A DNA stretch of 64,000 nucleotides from Ohtaekwangia koreensis (GTDB lineage Bacteria; Bacteroidota; Bacteroidia; Cytophagales; Cyclobacteriaceae), in NCBI RefSeq assembly GCF_900167975.1, contig NZ_FUZU01000002.1, positions 1,123,501 to 1,187,500 on the forward strand, written 5' to 3'. The notes below the pieces were generated by a model. That model was not told the origin of the DNA. It ran no database searches and saw only the letters and a program-made list of their open reading frames with translations. The position numbers and the translations under genes were made by a program. This document shows positions 1 to 8,467 of this stretch, piece after piece. Each line of letters starts with the position of its first letter. Position 1 is the first letter of the stretch.

Positions 1-179
1 TGAAGCACCGAAAGCACCAGGGAAGATACACCAGCGATCAACATACCATAAGTAAAAATCTTGCCGACAAGTTTATGGTTCTTGTCACCTTTCTTTCGTA
101 CCAGGTTGATTGTTCCGGTAATAAGTCCGGCTGTGCCGCCAGCAATGTGCAGCATTAGGAATAATTGAAACAAGTTCAT
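1..179 (-). CDS. DUF2306-type membrane protein, cut by the window edge
   Basis: Reading leftwards from an ATG at 177-179 gives MNLFQLFLMLHIAGGTAGLI followed by a polar KKGDKNHKLVGKIF stretch and a second hydrophobic segment, then runs off the window. A first membrane helix with a His, an intermediate KGxxHKxxGKI motif and a second helix is what I know from the DUF2306 family of predicted multi-pass membrane proteins common in Bacteroidota. Function of the family is not established. About 59 residues are visible, so the remainder of the gene lies outside the window. The tandem repeat array begins about 50 bases upstream of its start codon. Confidence 0.7.
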   Translation of the reverse strand, partial: MNLFQLFLMLHIAGGTAGLITGTINLVRKKGDKNHKLVGKIFTYGMLIAGVSSLVLSVL

Positions 180-226
180 GAGGTTGGGTTTAGGGCAAGG
201 GTTAGGAGTAAAACTTTTTAAGTTAA

Positions 227-750
227 AGTCTACGCTAATCTGTGAAATCTGCGGGGAGAAATTTCCCACTGAACTCACAGATGAGTGCAGATAATGCAAA
301 ATACATTCAGGCTATAGATCAACTAAAATTAAAGTCTGCGTTAATCTGTGAAATCTGCGGGAGAAAATTTCCTGCTGAACTCGTAGATGAACGCAGATAA
401 TGCAAAATACATTCAGGCTATAGATCAACTAAAATTAAAGTCTGCGTTAATCTGTGAAATCTGCGGGAGAAAATTTCCTGCTGAACTCGTAGATGAACGC
501 AGATAATGCAAAATACATTCAGCTATAGATCAACTAAAATTAAAGTCTGCGTTAATCTGTGAAATCTGCGGGAGAAAATTTCCTGCTGAACTCGTAGATG
601 AACGCAGATAATGCAAAATACATTCAGGCTATAGATCAACTAAAATTAAAGTCTGCGTTAATCTGTGAAATCTGCGGGAGAAAATTTTCCACTGAACTCG
701 CAGATGAACGCAGATAATGCAAAATACATTCAGGCTATAAATCAAACGAA
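227..750. repeat. Tandem array of five ~106-bp hairpin-forming repeats
   Basis: Five head-to-tail units start at 227, 333, 439, 544 and 650, a period of 106, 106, 105 and 106 bases. The single one-base loss is in the third unit. The three central units are almost identical, while the first and last differ at several positions. Each unit contains TCTGCGTTAATCT followed about 36 bases later by AGATGAACGCAGA; these two 13-mers pair at 12 of 13 positions, so each unit can form a hairpin. The rest of the unit is an AT-rich linker. There is no unique spacer between units, so it is not a CRISPR array. Single and paired copies of the same core recur at 29106-29246, 57929-57957 and 62460-62738. No real gene lies in 180-793. 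Confidence 0.93.
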
Positions 751-793
751 AATAACCCAATTTAGCCTTTCACCAAACCAAATACGACATCAA

Positions 794-1183
794 TTATTTA
801 GGAGTATCACTTTTACGAGGCTCGAAGAATACGCCAGGCTTCTTGTTAACCTTGTCTCCCAAGAAGCATCCTTTCACTTGATTCCGGTTTACGACAAAAG
901 CTGTGTCCTGACCGTTGAGAGTATATTTGACTTTTATCAGACTATCGGAAGTGCAATAGCCGCCCTTTAACTTCATCGGTTTTTTAGGATCTACAGTGCC
1001 TTTGCTGATCTTGAAGGTTTCGTTGAATTCTCCTTCATCCAGGTCTAATACGATGGTAGATTCCTGCGATGCCCCGGCCACCTGGAAATATACCGGGCAG
1101 CTGCACGTATTACATTTCGTAAAACTTACACAGAGTACTATAAATAAAAAAAATCTGGATGTAACCCTTCCCGTATACCTCAT
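794..1183 (-). CDS. Small secreted Cys-containing hypothetical protein
   Basis: The 129-residue product starts with basic residues and a hydrophobic segment (FFLFIVLCVSF), then a Cys-rich stretch (CNTCSCPVYFQ), so it is probably exported, perhaps as a lipoprotein. The mature part is short, polar and probably beta-rich, with a pair of further Cys residues (GGYCTSD, KGCFLGD). I do not recognise a family. It ends 44 bases beyond the repeat array and is transcribed towards it. The opposite strand carries open frames, but they have no signal or domain character and run through repeat sequence. I infer an envelope or extracellular small protein; nothing points to a specific job. Confidence 0.65.
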   Translation of the reverse strand: MRYTGRVTSRFFLFIVLCVSFTKCNTCSCPVYFQVAGASQESTIVLDLDEGEFNETFKISKGTVDPKKPMKLKGGYCTSDSLIKVKYTLNGQDTAFVVNRNQVKGCFLGDKVNKKPGVFFEPRKSDTPK

Positions 1184-1305
1184 AGACCAGCAAGGTAAAT
1201 ATTTTTTAGAAACACACCGTAGTCAGTGGCTTTCTTTGCAATGGCAAATGCAACCTTTTAACCTGTATACCAATTTTATATAGGTTTATCCAACGCCTTA
1301 TTTAC

Positions 1306-2442
1306 TCAGTGATTTCTCTCAACTTTGATTTCCTGCTTCTCCGTCCGTTTAGGCAAACGCTTCTTCATTAAAAGAATTTGTCCCAGGTGACTCGATTGAT
1401 GTTCCATAACATGGAACCAGCAAAAGTGATTGTTGATATCTGAACCCGGCCGTTCCTGTGCAAGCCATTGGTCATTGCGCTTGCGTAACTCTTCAATCGT
1501 TTTTTGGCGAACCTCTTTATATATAGCAAGGTAATACTCAATGTCGTGTCCTTTGAATTGCTGGCGCGCTTCATCACCAAGGTTCAAGGCTACATCCCAC
1601 TTCTTTTTTTCTTCTTCGTTAAACTCGCGGTTCTCGAAAGTATATACCTGGTAGTATGCTTCAGCCGCAGCCAGGTGCATCACCAACGCCCCGATTGAAT
1701 TTGCCTTATCATCCATCAGGTGATCGGTCTCTTGCTGGTTGAGCAAACGCACTGCCGACTCTACACGTGAACTGAGGTTGTTCAGCATGGTTACCAGTGT
1801 GCCGATCTGTGGTGAAAAACCATTTACAGGTCCGATGAGGTAGGTGGTGTCGCGCACTATACCTTTGCCTTCCAACAGCAATGATAGCTTGCCTTGTGTG
1901 CCCTCGTTGGCGGAAGCAATTGTAAATTCTTTAACCCGTACAGGAGCGAGTGGATTTGTGCCTTCGTTCCACTCCGGAATTATATTCTTCGCTGCAGGCA
2001 TTTCGAAACTGCCATTTTTTATAGGAGCCTTTTGAAGTTTACCGGCATCGTTCTGCACATAGAATTCGAAATTGTCAAAATAGAATTTACCATTGTTGAC
2101 GCAAAGACCACCGAAATTTATTTTGTCAGCATTGGCGTCCATTTCACCTTCAATAGTATAGGTGCGCCACTCATTGGATTTGATAGGCCTGTCGTTCATA
2201 TTATCGAAGAAGCCGGCTTCACCATTTTTATTATCTACGCGTACCCAAAGGCCTGCGGACGCAGAGGTATCTGCGGTAATTATTTTTGCAGATGCAGAAA
2301 TTTTGAATTTCACTTTCTTCTTTAGAAAAGATGCATCGGCAGTTTGCACAAAAGATGCCCAGTTCCGGGAGATTTCTTTCACCTGACCAAAGGAGTGAAC
2401 GCTTATAGCGGCTAACACAATTACAACGAGGATCTTTTTCAT
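1306..2442 (-). CDS. Secreted two-domain protein with C-terminal DinB-like domain
   Basis: The 378-residue protein begins with a clear Sec signal peptide (MKKILVVIVLAAISVHSFGQ). Residues of about 30-135 read as a beta-sandwich, carbohydrate-binding-like domain (GLWVRVDNKNGEAGFFDNM, ends YFDNFEFYV). Residues of about 205-365 are a DinB/YfiT-like four-helix bundle, with His-bearing helices at ALVMHLAAAE and HVMEHQSSHLGQ where DinB proteins hold their metal. DinB proteins are usually cytoplasmic thiol transferases or of unknown function, so an exported one fused to a beta domain is unusual. Downstream on the same strand is the small secreted protein at 794-1183. The function is not known to me. 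Confidence 0.8.
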   Translation of the reverse strand: MKKILVVIVLAAISVHSFGQVKEISRNWASFVQTADASFLKKKVKFKISASAKIITADTSASAGLWVRVDNKNGEAGFFDNMNDRPIKSNEWRTYTIEGEMDANADKINFGGLCVNNGKFYFDNFEFYVQNDAGKLQKAPIKNGSFEMPAAKNIIPEWNEGTNPLAPVRVKEFTIASANEGTQGKLSLLLEGKGIVRDTTYLIGPVNGFSPQIGTLVTMLNNLSSRVESAVRLLNQQETDHLMDDKANSIGALVMHLAAAEAYYQVYTFENREFNEEEKKKWDVALNLGDEARQQFKGHDIEYYLAIYKEVRQKTIEELRKRNDQWLAQERPGSDINNHFCWFHVMEHQSSHLGQILLMKKRLPKRTEKQEIKVERNH

Positions 2443-2615
2443 GAGGGGTTTGTTCTTTAAATATAGATATAGTTTGATTTTTTGCCTTTAAAGGTTATTT
2501 GTTAAGAGTTATTCACTTACGATCAACGATCCCTTTCAGCACCAGTCAGTCCAAGACAGACGTAAAATAATCAATATTTTTTTACTCACAACGTTCTTGT
2601 GAAATGGATACGGAG

Positions 2616-3593
2616 TCACACGCCCAACGATGGCAGCAAGCTTAAAATAGCGTCACGGCAAGGCACCAACACATATTTAATAAACTGTGCATGAAATAAC
2701 AACGGCATCGGCAGAATAAGCCACAACATCACCCAAACATGTGATAAAATCCGGTGCCCTATAATTCTCTTCACAAACGGTATTTCACCTTCAGCGTACA
2801 TAACGATACCATGAATTACAAAATATAGCAACGGCAAACCGAATCCTGCATTTACAGGAAAGGATATAGCGATTTCATGCAATATACCCGAGAGTAGAAA
2901 TGCTGCCAGCATAGCAGGTGTTGGTCCAATGGAATTTTTAAGTGGTCTGTAAATAATGAGCGAAGTCATTTCCGAGAACGCTATATTCCAGCGTTTCCCC
3001 CAGAACTCTTTCAAAGAAGAAGCTTTATAGGGCGAGCGAAACAATTCTTTCACGTCAACACCAGACAATCGCCATGATGCAGCCGATAAATTCAGGATAC
3101 CAAAATGCAAAATCATGCTTAGCCCTACCAGCAGTGCCAGCGCGGACGCATAATATAGGTTGATGAAGTTTCTTTCTATATATACTGAAATATAAAGTAG
3201 TACTATACCCACGGCAATCCGGGATATTCCGGTGACTATGAAGGAAATATAGGGTAAAGGCGGTGAAGGGAATTTTTCAAACAGCACCGGCCGCATGCCA
3301 AACCACCCGAGCGAGAATGCACACCATTGAATGAACGTCAATCCCATGTTACCGGAATATGTTTCAACCATAACAACCGCCTTCATTGACAATAGTTGTA
3401 GAGAAACAATGGCGATCATTCTATACAATGCTGATTCTTCCGCAGTGATACCCGCTGAAAAGAATACAGTAATTATACCCAGCGACCAGACTATTATTCT
3501 TGCAGTGGTTTTATTCTTTAAGAAAGGCAAAAAATATCCGATCAATAAAAGCGATAAGCCAAAGGCTACTAAACAGACGAGTGTTATATCCAT
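2616..3593 (-). CDS. MBOAT / wax-synthase-like membrane acyltransferase
   Basis: This 325-residue protein has about eight hydrophobic segments. Residues of about 190-245 carry the signature of the wax-synthase branch of membrane-bound O-acyltransferases: SLKEFWGKRWNIAFSEM, a following YRPL, and an SGILHEIAIS segment whose His is the presumed catalytic residue. That family transfers acyl groups from acyl-CoA to fatty alcohols or related hydroxyls in the membrane. The substrate here cannot be read from sequence. Its start overlaps the end of the upstream membrane gene by 10 bases, so the two are probably translated together. This family is best known from plants; in bacteria it is less often discussed. 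Confidence 0.75.
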   Translation of the reverse strand: MDITLVCLVAFGLSLLLIGYFLPFLKNKTTARIIVWSLGIITVFFSAGITAEESALYRMIAIVSLQLLSMKAVVMVETYSGNMGLTFIQWCAFSLGWFGMRPVLFEKFPSPPLPYISFIVTGISRIAVGIVLLYISVYIERNFINLYYASALALLVGLSMILHFGILNLSAASWRLSGVDVKELFRSPYKASSLKEFWGKRWNIAFSEMTSLIIYRPLKNSIGPTPAMLAAFLLSGILHEIAISFPVNAGFGLPLLYFVIHGIVMYAEGEIPFVKRIIGHRILSHVWVMLWLILPMPLLFHAQFIKYVLVPCRDAILSLLPSLGV

Positions 3594-4012
3594 GAAAGGT
3601 TATATAGGAAGGCTACAAAATATACGATGGTAAAAAGCGCGAACAGCGTAATGAGTGCAAATTCTCCCACTGTATAAATGATTCCTTTAGGGGCGTTTGT
3701 TTTATCAAAGTAAAAGAATTGTATACCGATTCGTGCCAGCCAATATATACTGATAAATAACGTGATGCTTTTCGCCAGCATAGATTTGTTGATGAGCTCA
3801 TCGGCAGCGATCAGGGAGAGAACGCCAAAGCTGAGGTTGATCACCAGGATATAGGCTGCATACGTCCAGAACATTTGGCGAAGCAGTGGCTGCAGATTTT
3901 TAAGATGCATATTCCATTGCAGGGCTTTTGGTATAGCCAGACTTCCGATGCTTAGCGCAATGTGGCCGAGACCACATACGAGGATGAGTAGTTTCAGGGT
4001 AGCAGGAGGCAT
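3584..4012 (-). CDS. Four-helix integral membrane protein of unknown function
   Basis: The 142-residue product consists almost wholly of four hydrophobic segments (about residues 5-25, 47-70, 78-100 and 113-138), with short polar loops such as FYFDKTNAPKG. I do not recognise a named family. Its stop codon lies inside the start of the wax-synthase-like gene (10-base overlap), which argues for a two-gene unit and perhaps a partner role for the acyltransferase. Upstream, 252 bases separate it from the divergent Crp-type gene, so the two genes could share a control region. Confidence 0.7.
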   Translation of the reverse strand: MPPATLKLLILVCGLGHIALSIGSLAIPKALQWNMHLKNLQPLLRQMFWTYAAYILVINLSFGVLSLIAADELINKSMLAKSITLFISIYWLARIGIQFFYFDKTNAPKGIIYTVGEFALITLFALFTIVYFVAFLYNLSWI

Positions 4013-4264
4013 ACTTTTGAGGGTCTGTTATCAGTAACAGGGAATACAATACTAGCAGATCGCAGCAAATAAAAATACATATATATAGCACTTTCAAAAC
4101 TTTTTTCGGGTATGGCGGTTCGATTGCTAATCACTTGGAATTTACCAGAATTAAACTGCTGCTAAACCTGAGTTTGTTATCTTCAATTTGATTTTATTTG
4201 TAATTGTTAAGAAATGATTTGTTGTTGAAGGGCGGGAAAAATCTGAATTACAGGAGCATACAGC

Positions 4265-4846
4265 ATGAGTTTACTTTTGAAGAAACATATCCGTGAAATT
4301 ATACCTGCACTTTCCGATCAGGAGTTTGAATATGTTATGCGTCATTTTGTTCCCGTAAAAAGACAGAAGCATCAGTTTCTCATTCAGGCAGACGATGAAG
4401 TGAAAAGTAACTACTGGGTTGTGAAAGGTTGCTTAAAACTATATTGTCTGGATGACGATGGCAAGGAGCACATCCTTCAGTTCGCCATGGAGAACTGGTG
4501 GGTGTCGGATTACATTGCACTTTACAGCAGAGGGAAGTCGGAGTTTTATATTAGCTGCATTGAAGATTCGGAGTTGCTTTCCATTACGATGGATAACATT
4601 GACAAACTCTGCAGCGAGATGCACGCGATGGAACATTTCTGGAATGTTAAAAAGAGATTTGGTTATGTGGCGCTGCAGAAAAGAATTGTATCGCTTTTGA
4701 AAAATTCTGCGGAAGAGCGCTATAACCAGTTGCTGGAACAGTACCCGCAGTTGTTACAACGTGTTCCTAAAAAAATGATCGCCTCTTACCTGGGTGTATC
4801 ACGCGAAACGCTCAGTCGTTTCAATGCCGGGCAGGATGTGATGTAG
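4265..4846 (+). CDS. Crp/Fnr-family transcriptional regulator
   Basis: The 193-residue protein has an N-terminal cyclic-nucleotide-binding-type beta barrel (about residues 10-120), with the usual KRQKHQFLIQADDEVKSNYWV and VKGCLKLYC strands. A dimerisation helix follows, then a short C-terminal helix-turn-helix (IASYLGVSRETLSRF). The family in Bacteroidota often lacks cAMP-binding residues, so the effector is unknown. A ribosome-binding sequence (CAGGAG) lies 11 bases before the ATG. The next gene in the same direction, a DJ-1/PfpI protein 81 bases on, is a plausible target or partner, but that is inference from position. Confidence 0.88.
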   Translation: MSLLLKKHIREIIPALSDQEFEYVMRHFVPVKRQKHQFLIQADDEVKSNYWVVKGCLKLYCLDDDGKEHILQFAMENWWVSDYIALYSRGKSEFYISCIEDSELLSITMDNIDKLCSEMHAMEHFWNVKKRFGYVALQKRIVSLLKNSAEERYNQLLEQYPQLLQRVPKKMIASYLGVSRETLSRFNAGQDVM

Positions 4847-4927
4847 ATCACTTTATATTAGTGACCTAGCTCCTCTCGTAGGAAGTTATCTTGCTTCATC
4901 TTTGTACCGTTATCAGATATATATTTT

Positions 4928-5719
4928 ATGAAAAAAGCACTTAAAATTTTCCTGACGGGAATAATGTTATTAAATATTCTTTCAGGGTACGCACAATCAC
5001 ATCCGAATCAATCGGCAAAAAATTCAAAACTTAAAAAGATGAAAGTTCTATTTGTATTAACGTCACATGACGCATTGGGAAACACGGGTGAAAAAACCGG
5101 TTTCTGGATTGAAGAATTTGCAACGCCGTATTATAGCCTGACAGATCAGGGTATTGATGTAACCATCGCCTCACCGAAAGGTGGCCAGCCTCCTATAGAT
5201 CCGAAGAGTAATTTGCCAGAATATAGCACAGCTTCAACAAAACGCTTTCAAGGCGATGTTAAAACACAGGAGAAACTGAAAAACTCGGTTGTATTGAAAA
5301 CCGTTGATCAAAAGAATTTTGATGCCGTGTTTTATCCGGGAGGTCACGGTCCGCTGTGGGATCTGGCAGAAGATCAGAATTCTATCAAGTTGATTGAATC
5401 GTTCTACGCAAACAATAAACCTATAGCATTTGTATGTCACGCACCAGGTGTACTTAAAAATGTAAAAGATAAAAACGGTGATTTTTTAGTGAAGGGCAAA
5501 AAAGTAGCAGGCTTTAAAAATTCAGAAGAGGAAGGCGTGAAACTCCAGGATATAGTTCCGTTTTTGGTGGAGAATGTTCTCAAGCAGAATGGTGCCCTAT
5601 ATCAAAGTGGTGATGATTGGAAACCGTTCATTGTTACAGATGGTTTGTTAATCACCGGACAAAACCCTGCATCATCTGAAGGTGTGGCTGAAAAACTGCT
5701 GGAGTATCTTAAGAAATAG
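4928..5719 (+). CDS. Exported DJ-1/PfpI (class I amidotransferase-like) protein
   Basis: The 263-residue protein starts with a signal peptide (residues 1-22, ending GYAQS). It then has a DJ-1/PfpI fold: FVLTSHD near the start of the domain, an acidic turn after TIASPKGG, the FYPGGHGPLWDL loop, and the nucleophile elbow AFVCHAPGVL that carries the expected catalytic Cys. Members of the Hsp31/YhbO branch act as protein or small-molecule deglycases, glyoxalases or chaperones; which applies here is unknown. It lies 81 bases after the Crp-type regulator and is followed by a strong terminator, so the two can form a unit. Confidence 0.85.
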   Translation: MKKALKIFLTGIMLLNILSGYAQSHPNQSAKNSKLKKMKVLFVLTSHDALGNTGEKTGFWIEEFATPYYSLTDQGIDVTIASPKGGQPPIDPKSNLPEYSTASTKRFQGDVKTQEKLKNSVVLKTVDQKNFDAVFYPGGHGPLWDLAEDQNSIKLIESFYANNKPIAFVCHAPGVLKNVKDKNGDFLVKGKKVAGFKNSEEEGVKLQDIVPFLVENVLKQNGALYQSGDDWKPFIVTDGLLITGQNPASSEGVAEKLLEYLKK

Positions 5720-5752
5720 GCACTATAGTATAGATTGAAAAGAAATAAAAAC

Positions 5753-5786
5753 CAGCAGCGCTGATCTATAGCGCTGCTGCTTTTTT
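5753..5786 (+). terminator. Rho-independent terminator after the DJ-1 gene
   Basis: CAGCAGCGCT (5753-5762) and AGCGCTGCTG (5770-5779) form a perfect 10-bp stem with a 7-base loop, followed by C and six T. It lies 34 bases after the stop codon of the DJ-1 gene. The plus-strand T run shows the direction. Confidence 0.9.
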
Positions 5787-5826
5787 ATGTTCGACAATGA
5801 CAATTAGAAGTTGAAAAAGAAGAGCT

Positions 5827-7002
5827 TCATTTCTTGGCTATCGACTTTTTGATATTGCTGAATGACCAAACGCCACGCTTTAGCAACAGGTTGTTTGCAT
5901 TTAAATTCAACGAGTTCCCATCTTTATAGTATATCCGCCAGTTGGCGTCATGCAGGTCGAATTTTTCTACGAAGAGATAATATACTAATCGCGGAATGGA
6001 TACAACCCGTTTCTTGCCTTCCTTCGCCATGCACACAAATGTACTGCCGGGTACTTCTTTACCTTTGGCATCGATCCTGAAATCAACCGTGAGCCTTTGA
6101 ATTTGCTCGGGCATCCACTTCTGTTGCTTGCCGTACGTTATTTTCTGAAGCGCTTTTCCGCGGCCGTAGTTCGATACTTTATAGAGGCCTTCATATCCGG
6201 GTGCATCTTTCCAACGCTCTCCGGGCATCGACTCTGTTGACAGATTTAAGAATGGAGGAAGATTGTCTGGATCAATATTTCGTAGGCGCAGACGTTTCTT
6301 CAGGCTTGTATGTATAGTCTCACGCGTTACATTGCGTTCGATCTTTCCAAGGTTCAGCTTACGCTTGTGTATACCTTCTTTCCAGAAGAATCCTTTATAC
6401 ATGTGTACTTTGCCGCTCACTACTTCGGCAATGTTGCGTCCGCCGAAACCCGTTATCTTACCGGCTTCATACATGCTTGGAAAACTCGCGATTGGGTTCC
6501 CCTCCATATCAAATTGTGTAACAGGCTTACTTAAAACGGTGAGGTGACTAATCGCTCTGCCTTTTTTATAGGATGCAAGTTTGATTGTGCTGATATCCGA
6601 CTTTACCAGATTGTCTACATGTGTATTGCGTCCGTCACCATCTTTATAGGAGATAAATATAGTTTTATCATCCAGGTCAAAAGGCTCGTTGAAAATATTA
6701 TATACCAGCCGCGGCACAGAGTAGTGATACGTTATTCCGTCAAGGTACAACGTGATGATTACAGTATATAGATTTTGTTGAATCGTTTTATTAAGCTTCA
6801 CCTCAAGCTTTGATTTCCTGATCTTCTCCTGCGAAGTATAGGAACCTCCTTGTGGCGTATTCATCACCGTTTCACGCGGAAGTGATTTAATACGACCATA
6901 GTTGGAGATCTTATAGAGTCCTTCAAAAGCAGGAATATCTTTCCATGTTTCTTTTGGCAGGTTAACAAGAGAATAATTTTGATACGGAAACAGAGCTTTC
7001 AA
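5827..7002 (-). CDS. Double NUMOD4 / degenerate HNH protein with NUMOD1
   Basis: The 391-residue protein is built of two related halves. Each begins with a NUMOD4 module (ETWKDIPAFEGLYKISNYGR near residue 19; ERWKDAPGYEGLYKVSNYGR near residue 262), followed by an HNH_3-like region (VPRLVYNIF and IPRLVYYLF). Between them, at about residues 158-210, is a NUMOD1 module (PVTQFDMEGNPIASFPS). In homing-type HNH enzymes the NHxDGxxxN core contains the catalytic His. Here both copies read ISYKDGDGRNTHVDNL and IYYKDGNSLNLNANNL, with Tyr in place of His, so nuclease activity is unlikely. I infer a DNA-binding protein derived from a homing endonuclease. It is a single gene between convergent and same-strand neighbours. 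Confidence 0.8.
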   Translation of the reverse strand: MKALFPYQNYSLVNLPKETWKDIPAFEGLYKISNYGRIKSLPRETVMNTPQGGSYTSQEKIRKSKLEVKLNKTIQQNLYTVIITLYLDGITYHYSVPRLVYNIFNEPFDLDDKTIFISYKDGDGRNTHVDNLVKSDISTIKLASYKKGRAISHLTVLSKPVTQFDMEGNPIASFPSMYEAGKITGFGGRNIAEVVSGKVHMYKGFFWKEGIHKRKLNLGKIERNVTRETIHTSLKKRLRLRNIDPDNLPPFLNLSTESMPGERWKDAPGYEGLYKVSNYGRGKALQKITYGKQQKWMPEQIQRLTVDFRIDAKGKEVPGSTFVCMAKEGKKRVVSIPRLVYYLFVEKFDLHDANWRIYYKDGNSLNLNANNLLLKRGVWSFSNIKKSIAKK

Positions 7003-7144
7003 AATTGTATTATCCTTAAAGGTTAAATACCTGCAAGTTCAGTATTCTGTAGCCTTGAAGCAATGTGATTCAGCGATTAGATTTAGGAGTTACATTATAA
7101 GATAGTAGTTGCGAATTAAATTAAAACCAGGATTAACAGTTACA

Positions 7145-8398
7145 TTAATTCACTGCTTTGTTAATCGGGAGATTATTTATCTTCTCTTCTATCCCCTGTT
7201 TTTCGGTAGCAGTTTTAGCTAATGAATACGCTTTTTGTAGATGTAGTCGTGCTTTTTCGTTGTCTATATTTTTATAGAGTTCACCCAGCAGTATAAAATA
7301 GAAGTGGTTGGTTTCAAGGTTCAGTTGCTCTGCTTCAGCCAAGGCTGCCTGCGCGCCTTTGGCTTTGTATAATGCGAAAGTTCTGTTAAGCGCAACACTG
7401 GGTGAATAGTTAACAAGCAGGAGCTGATCATAGAGTTGAAGTATATCTTCCCATTTTTCGGCTGTATCTTCTTTCATGCAATGCCAGTACGCAATGCGTG
7501 CTTCCAAATGATAGGCGCTTACTTCATCGCCCTGCGCAGAGAGGTTAAGGAAATGCATGCCTTGGTTGATCAACGCTATATCCCACAATGTTTCGTCTTG
7601 TTGCTCATATAGCACCAAAGAGTTTTCATCGGTTTGCCGCGCACTGAAGCGTGAAGCATGAAAGCACATAAGCGCTAGAAGGGCATTTGTTTTTGGAAGG
7701 TTGGTTAATGTATACTCGGTAAGCATGATGCCAAGACGCATCGCTTCCACACATAAATCTTTTCTCAGAATCTGGTCTTGTGTTTTGGAATAATATCCTT
7801 CAGTAAAAAGTAAATATATAATGTGCAGTACAGTATCGAGGCGGTTCGGTATTTCACCTTCCGGGGGTAACTCCATCGTCACTTTTTCTTCGCGCAATTT
7901 CTCTTTCGCCCTGAATAATCTTTTGTTAATGGTTTCTTTGTTTGACAAGAATGACTCTGCAATTTCATCGATGCCAAAACCGCAGAGAATGCGTAGCGCC
8001 AACCCAATCTGTGCTTCACTGGCAATGGCAGGCGTACAGATAGCGAACAACATTTGAAGCTGACTATCGCGAATGTTCTCTTTCGAAAAATTTAATTCTT
8101 CTGGTTCCTCTTTGCTTTCCTGTGTGATGGACAGCTCCGGGACAATCTTCTTCTCAAAAATTTTATTCCTTCTGAAATGGTAAAGTGCTTTTTGTTTGGC
8201 TACTGCGTATAACCATGCCGTTGGATTTTCAGGCATACCCTTCAGTCCCCAGGTTTCAGTTGCCAACATGAATGTTTCACTTACCAGGTCTTCTGCAAGT
8301 TCGATGTGCTGTAACCCAAACTGTTTACTGATAACAGCAACCATTTTGGAAAACTCGTGCTGGAATAAATGCTTTAAAGATTCGTATTCGCTGTCCAT
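7145..8398 (-). CDS. ECF RNA polymerase sigma factor with C-terminal helical repeat domain (ECF42-like)
   Basis: Residues 1 to about 165 have sigma region 2 (LAEDLVSETFMLATETW, then NPTAWLYAVAKQKALYHFRRNK) and region 4 (LRILCGFGIDEIAESFLSNKETINKRLFRAKEKLR). The remaining roughly 240 residues are a TPR-like extension with the motif VALNRTFALYKAKG. This is the layout of the ECF42 group, whose genes sit beside a DGPF/YCII gene, as here. The extension replaces an anti-sigma factor in regulation. The reading frame also opens at a GTG at 8417-8419, but that GTG is inside the preceding hairpin, so I prefer the ATG at 8396-8398. Confidence 0.88.
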   Translation of the reverse strand: MDSEYESLKHLFQHEFSKMVAVISKQFGLQHIELAEDLVSETFMLATETWGLKGMPENPTAWLYAVAKQKALYHFRRNKIFEKKIVPELSITQESKEEPEELNFSKENIRDSQLQMLFAICTPAIASEAQIGLALRILCGFGIDEIAESFLSNKETINKRLFRAKEKLREEKVTMELPPEGEIPNRLDTVLHIIYLLFTEGYYSKTQDQILRKDLCVEAMRLGIMLTEYTLTNLPKTNALLALMCFHASRFSARQTDENSLVLYEQQDETLWDIALINQGMHFLNLSAQGDEVSAYHLEARIAYWHCMKEDTAEKWEDILQLYDQLLLVNYSPSVALNRTFALYKAKGAQAALAEAEQLNLETNHFYFILLGELYKNIDNEKARLHLQKAYSLAKTATEKQGIEEKINNLPINKAVN

Positions 8399-8411
8399 AT
8401 ACGCTACAATA

Positions 8412-8441
8412 AAACCCACTCTTAGTGAAAGAGTGGGTTTC
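8412..8441 (-). terminator. Hairpin between the DGPF gene and the sigma-factor gene
   Basis: AAACCCACTCTT (8412-8423) pairs perfectly with AAGAGTGGGTTT (8430-8441), a 12-bp stem with a 6-base loop. On the minus strand it is followed by TTTTATT, so it looks like a terminator for the DGPF gene. It ends only about 14 bases before the sigma ATG, so it may instead be an attenuator, or may mask the sigma ribosome-binding region. Confidence 0.75.
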
Positions 8442-8467
8442 TATTTATACTAAAGATGACGGTTTTG

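Noticed and set aside
227-750. Possible CRISPR array
   Set aside because: The units are head to tail with no unique spacers between repeats, and there are no cas genes nearby.
665-970. 101-codon open frame running out of the repeat array
   Set aside because: It starts in repeat sequence, has no domain or signal, and overlaps the better-supported secreted-protein gene on the other strand.
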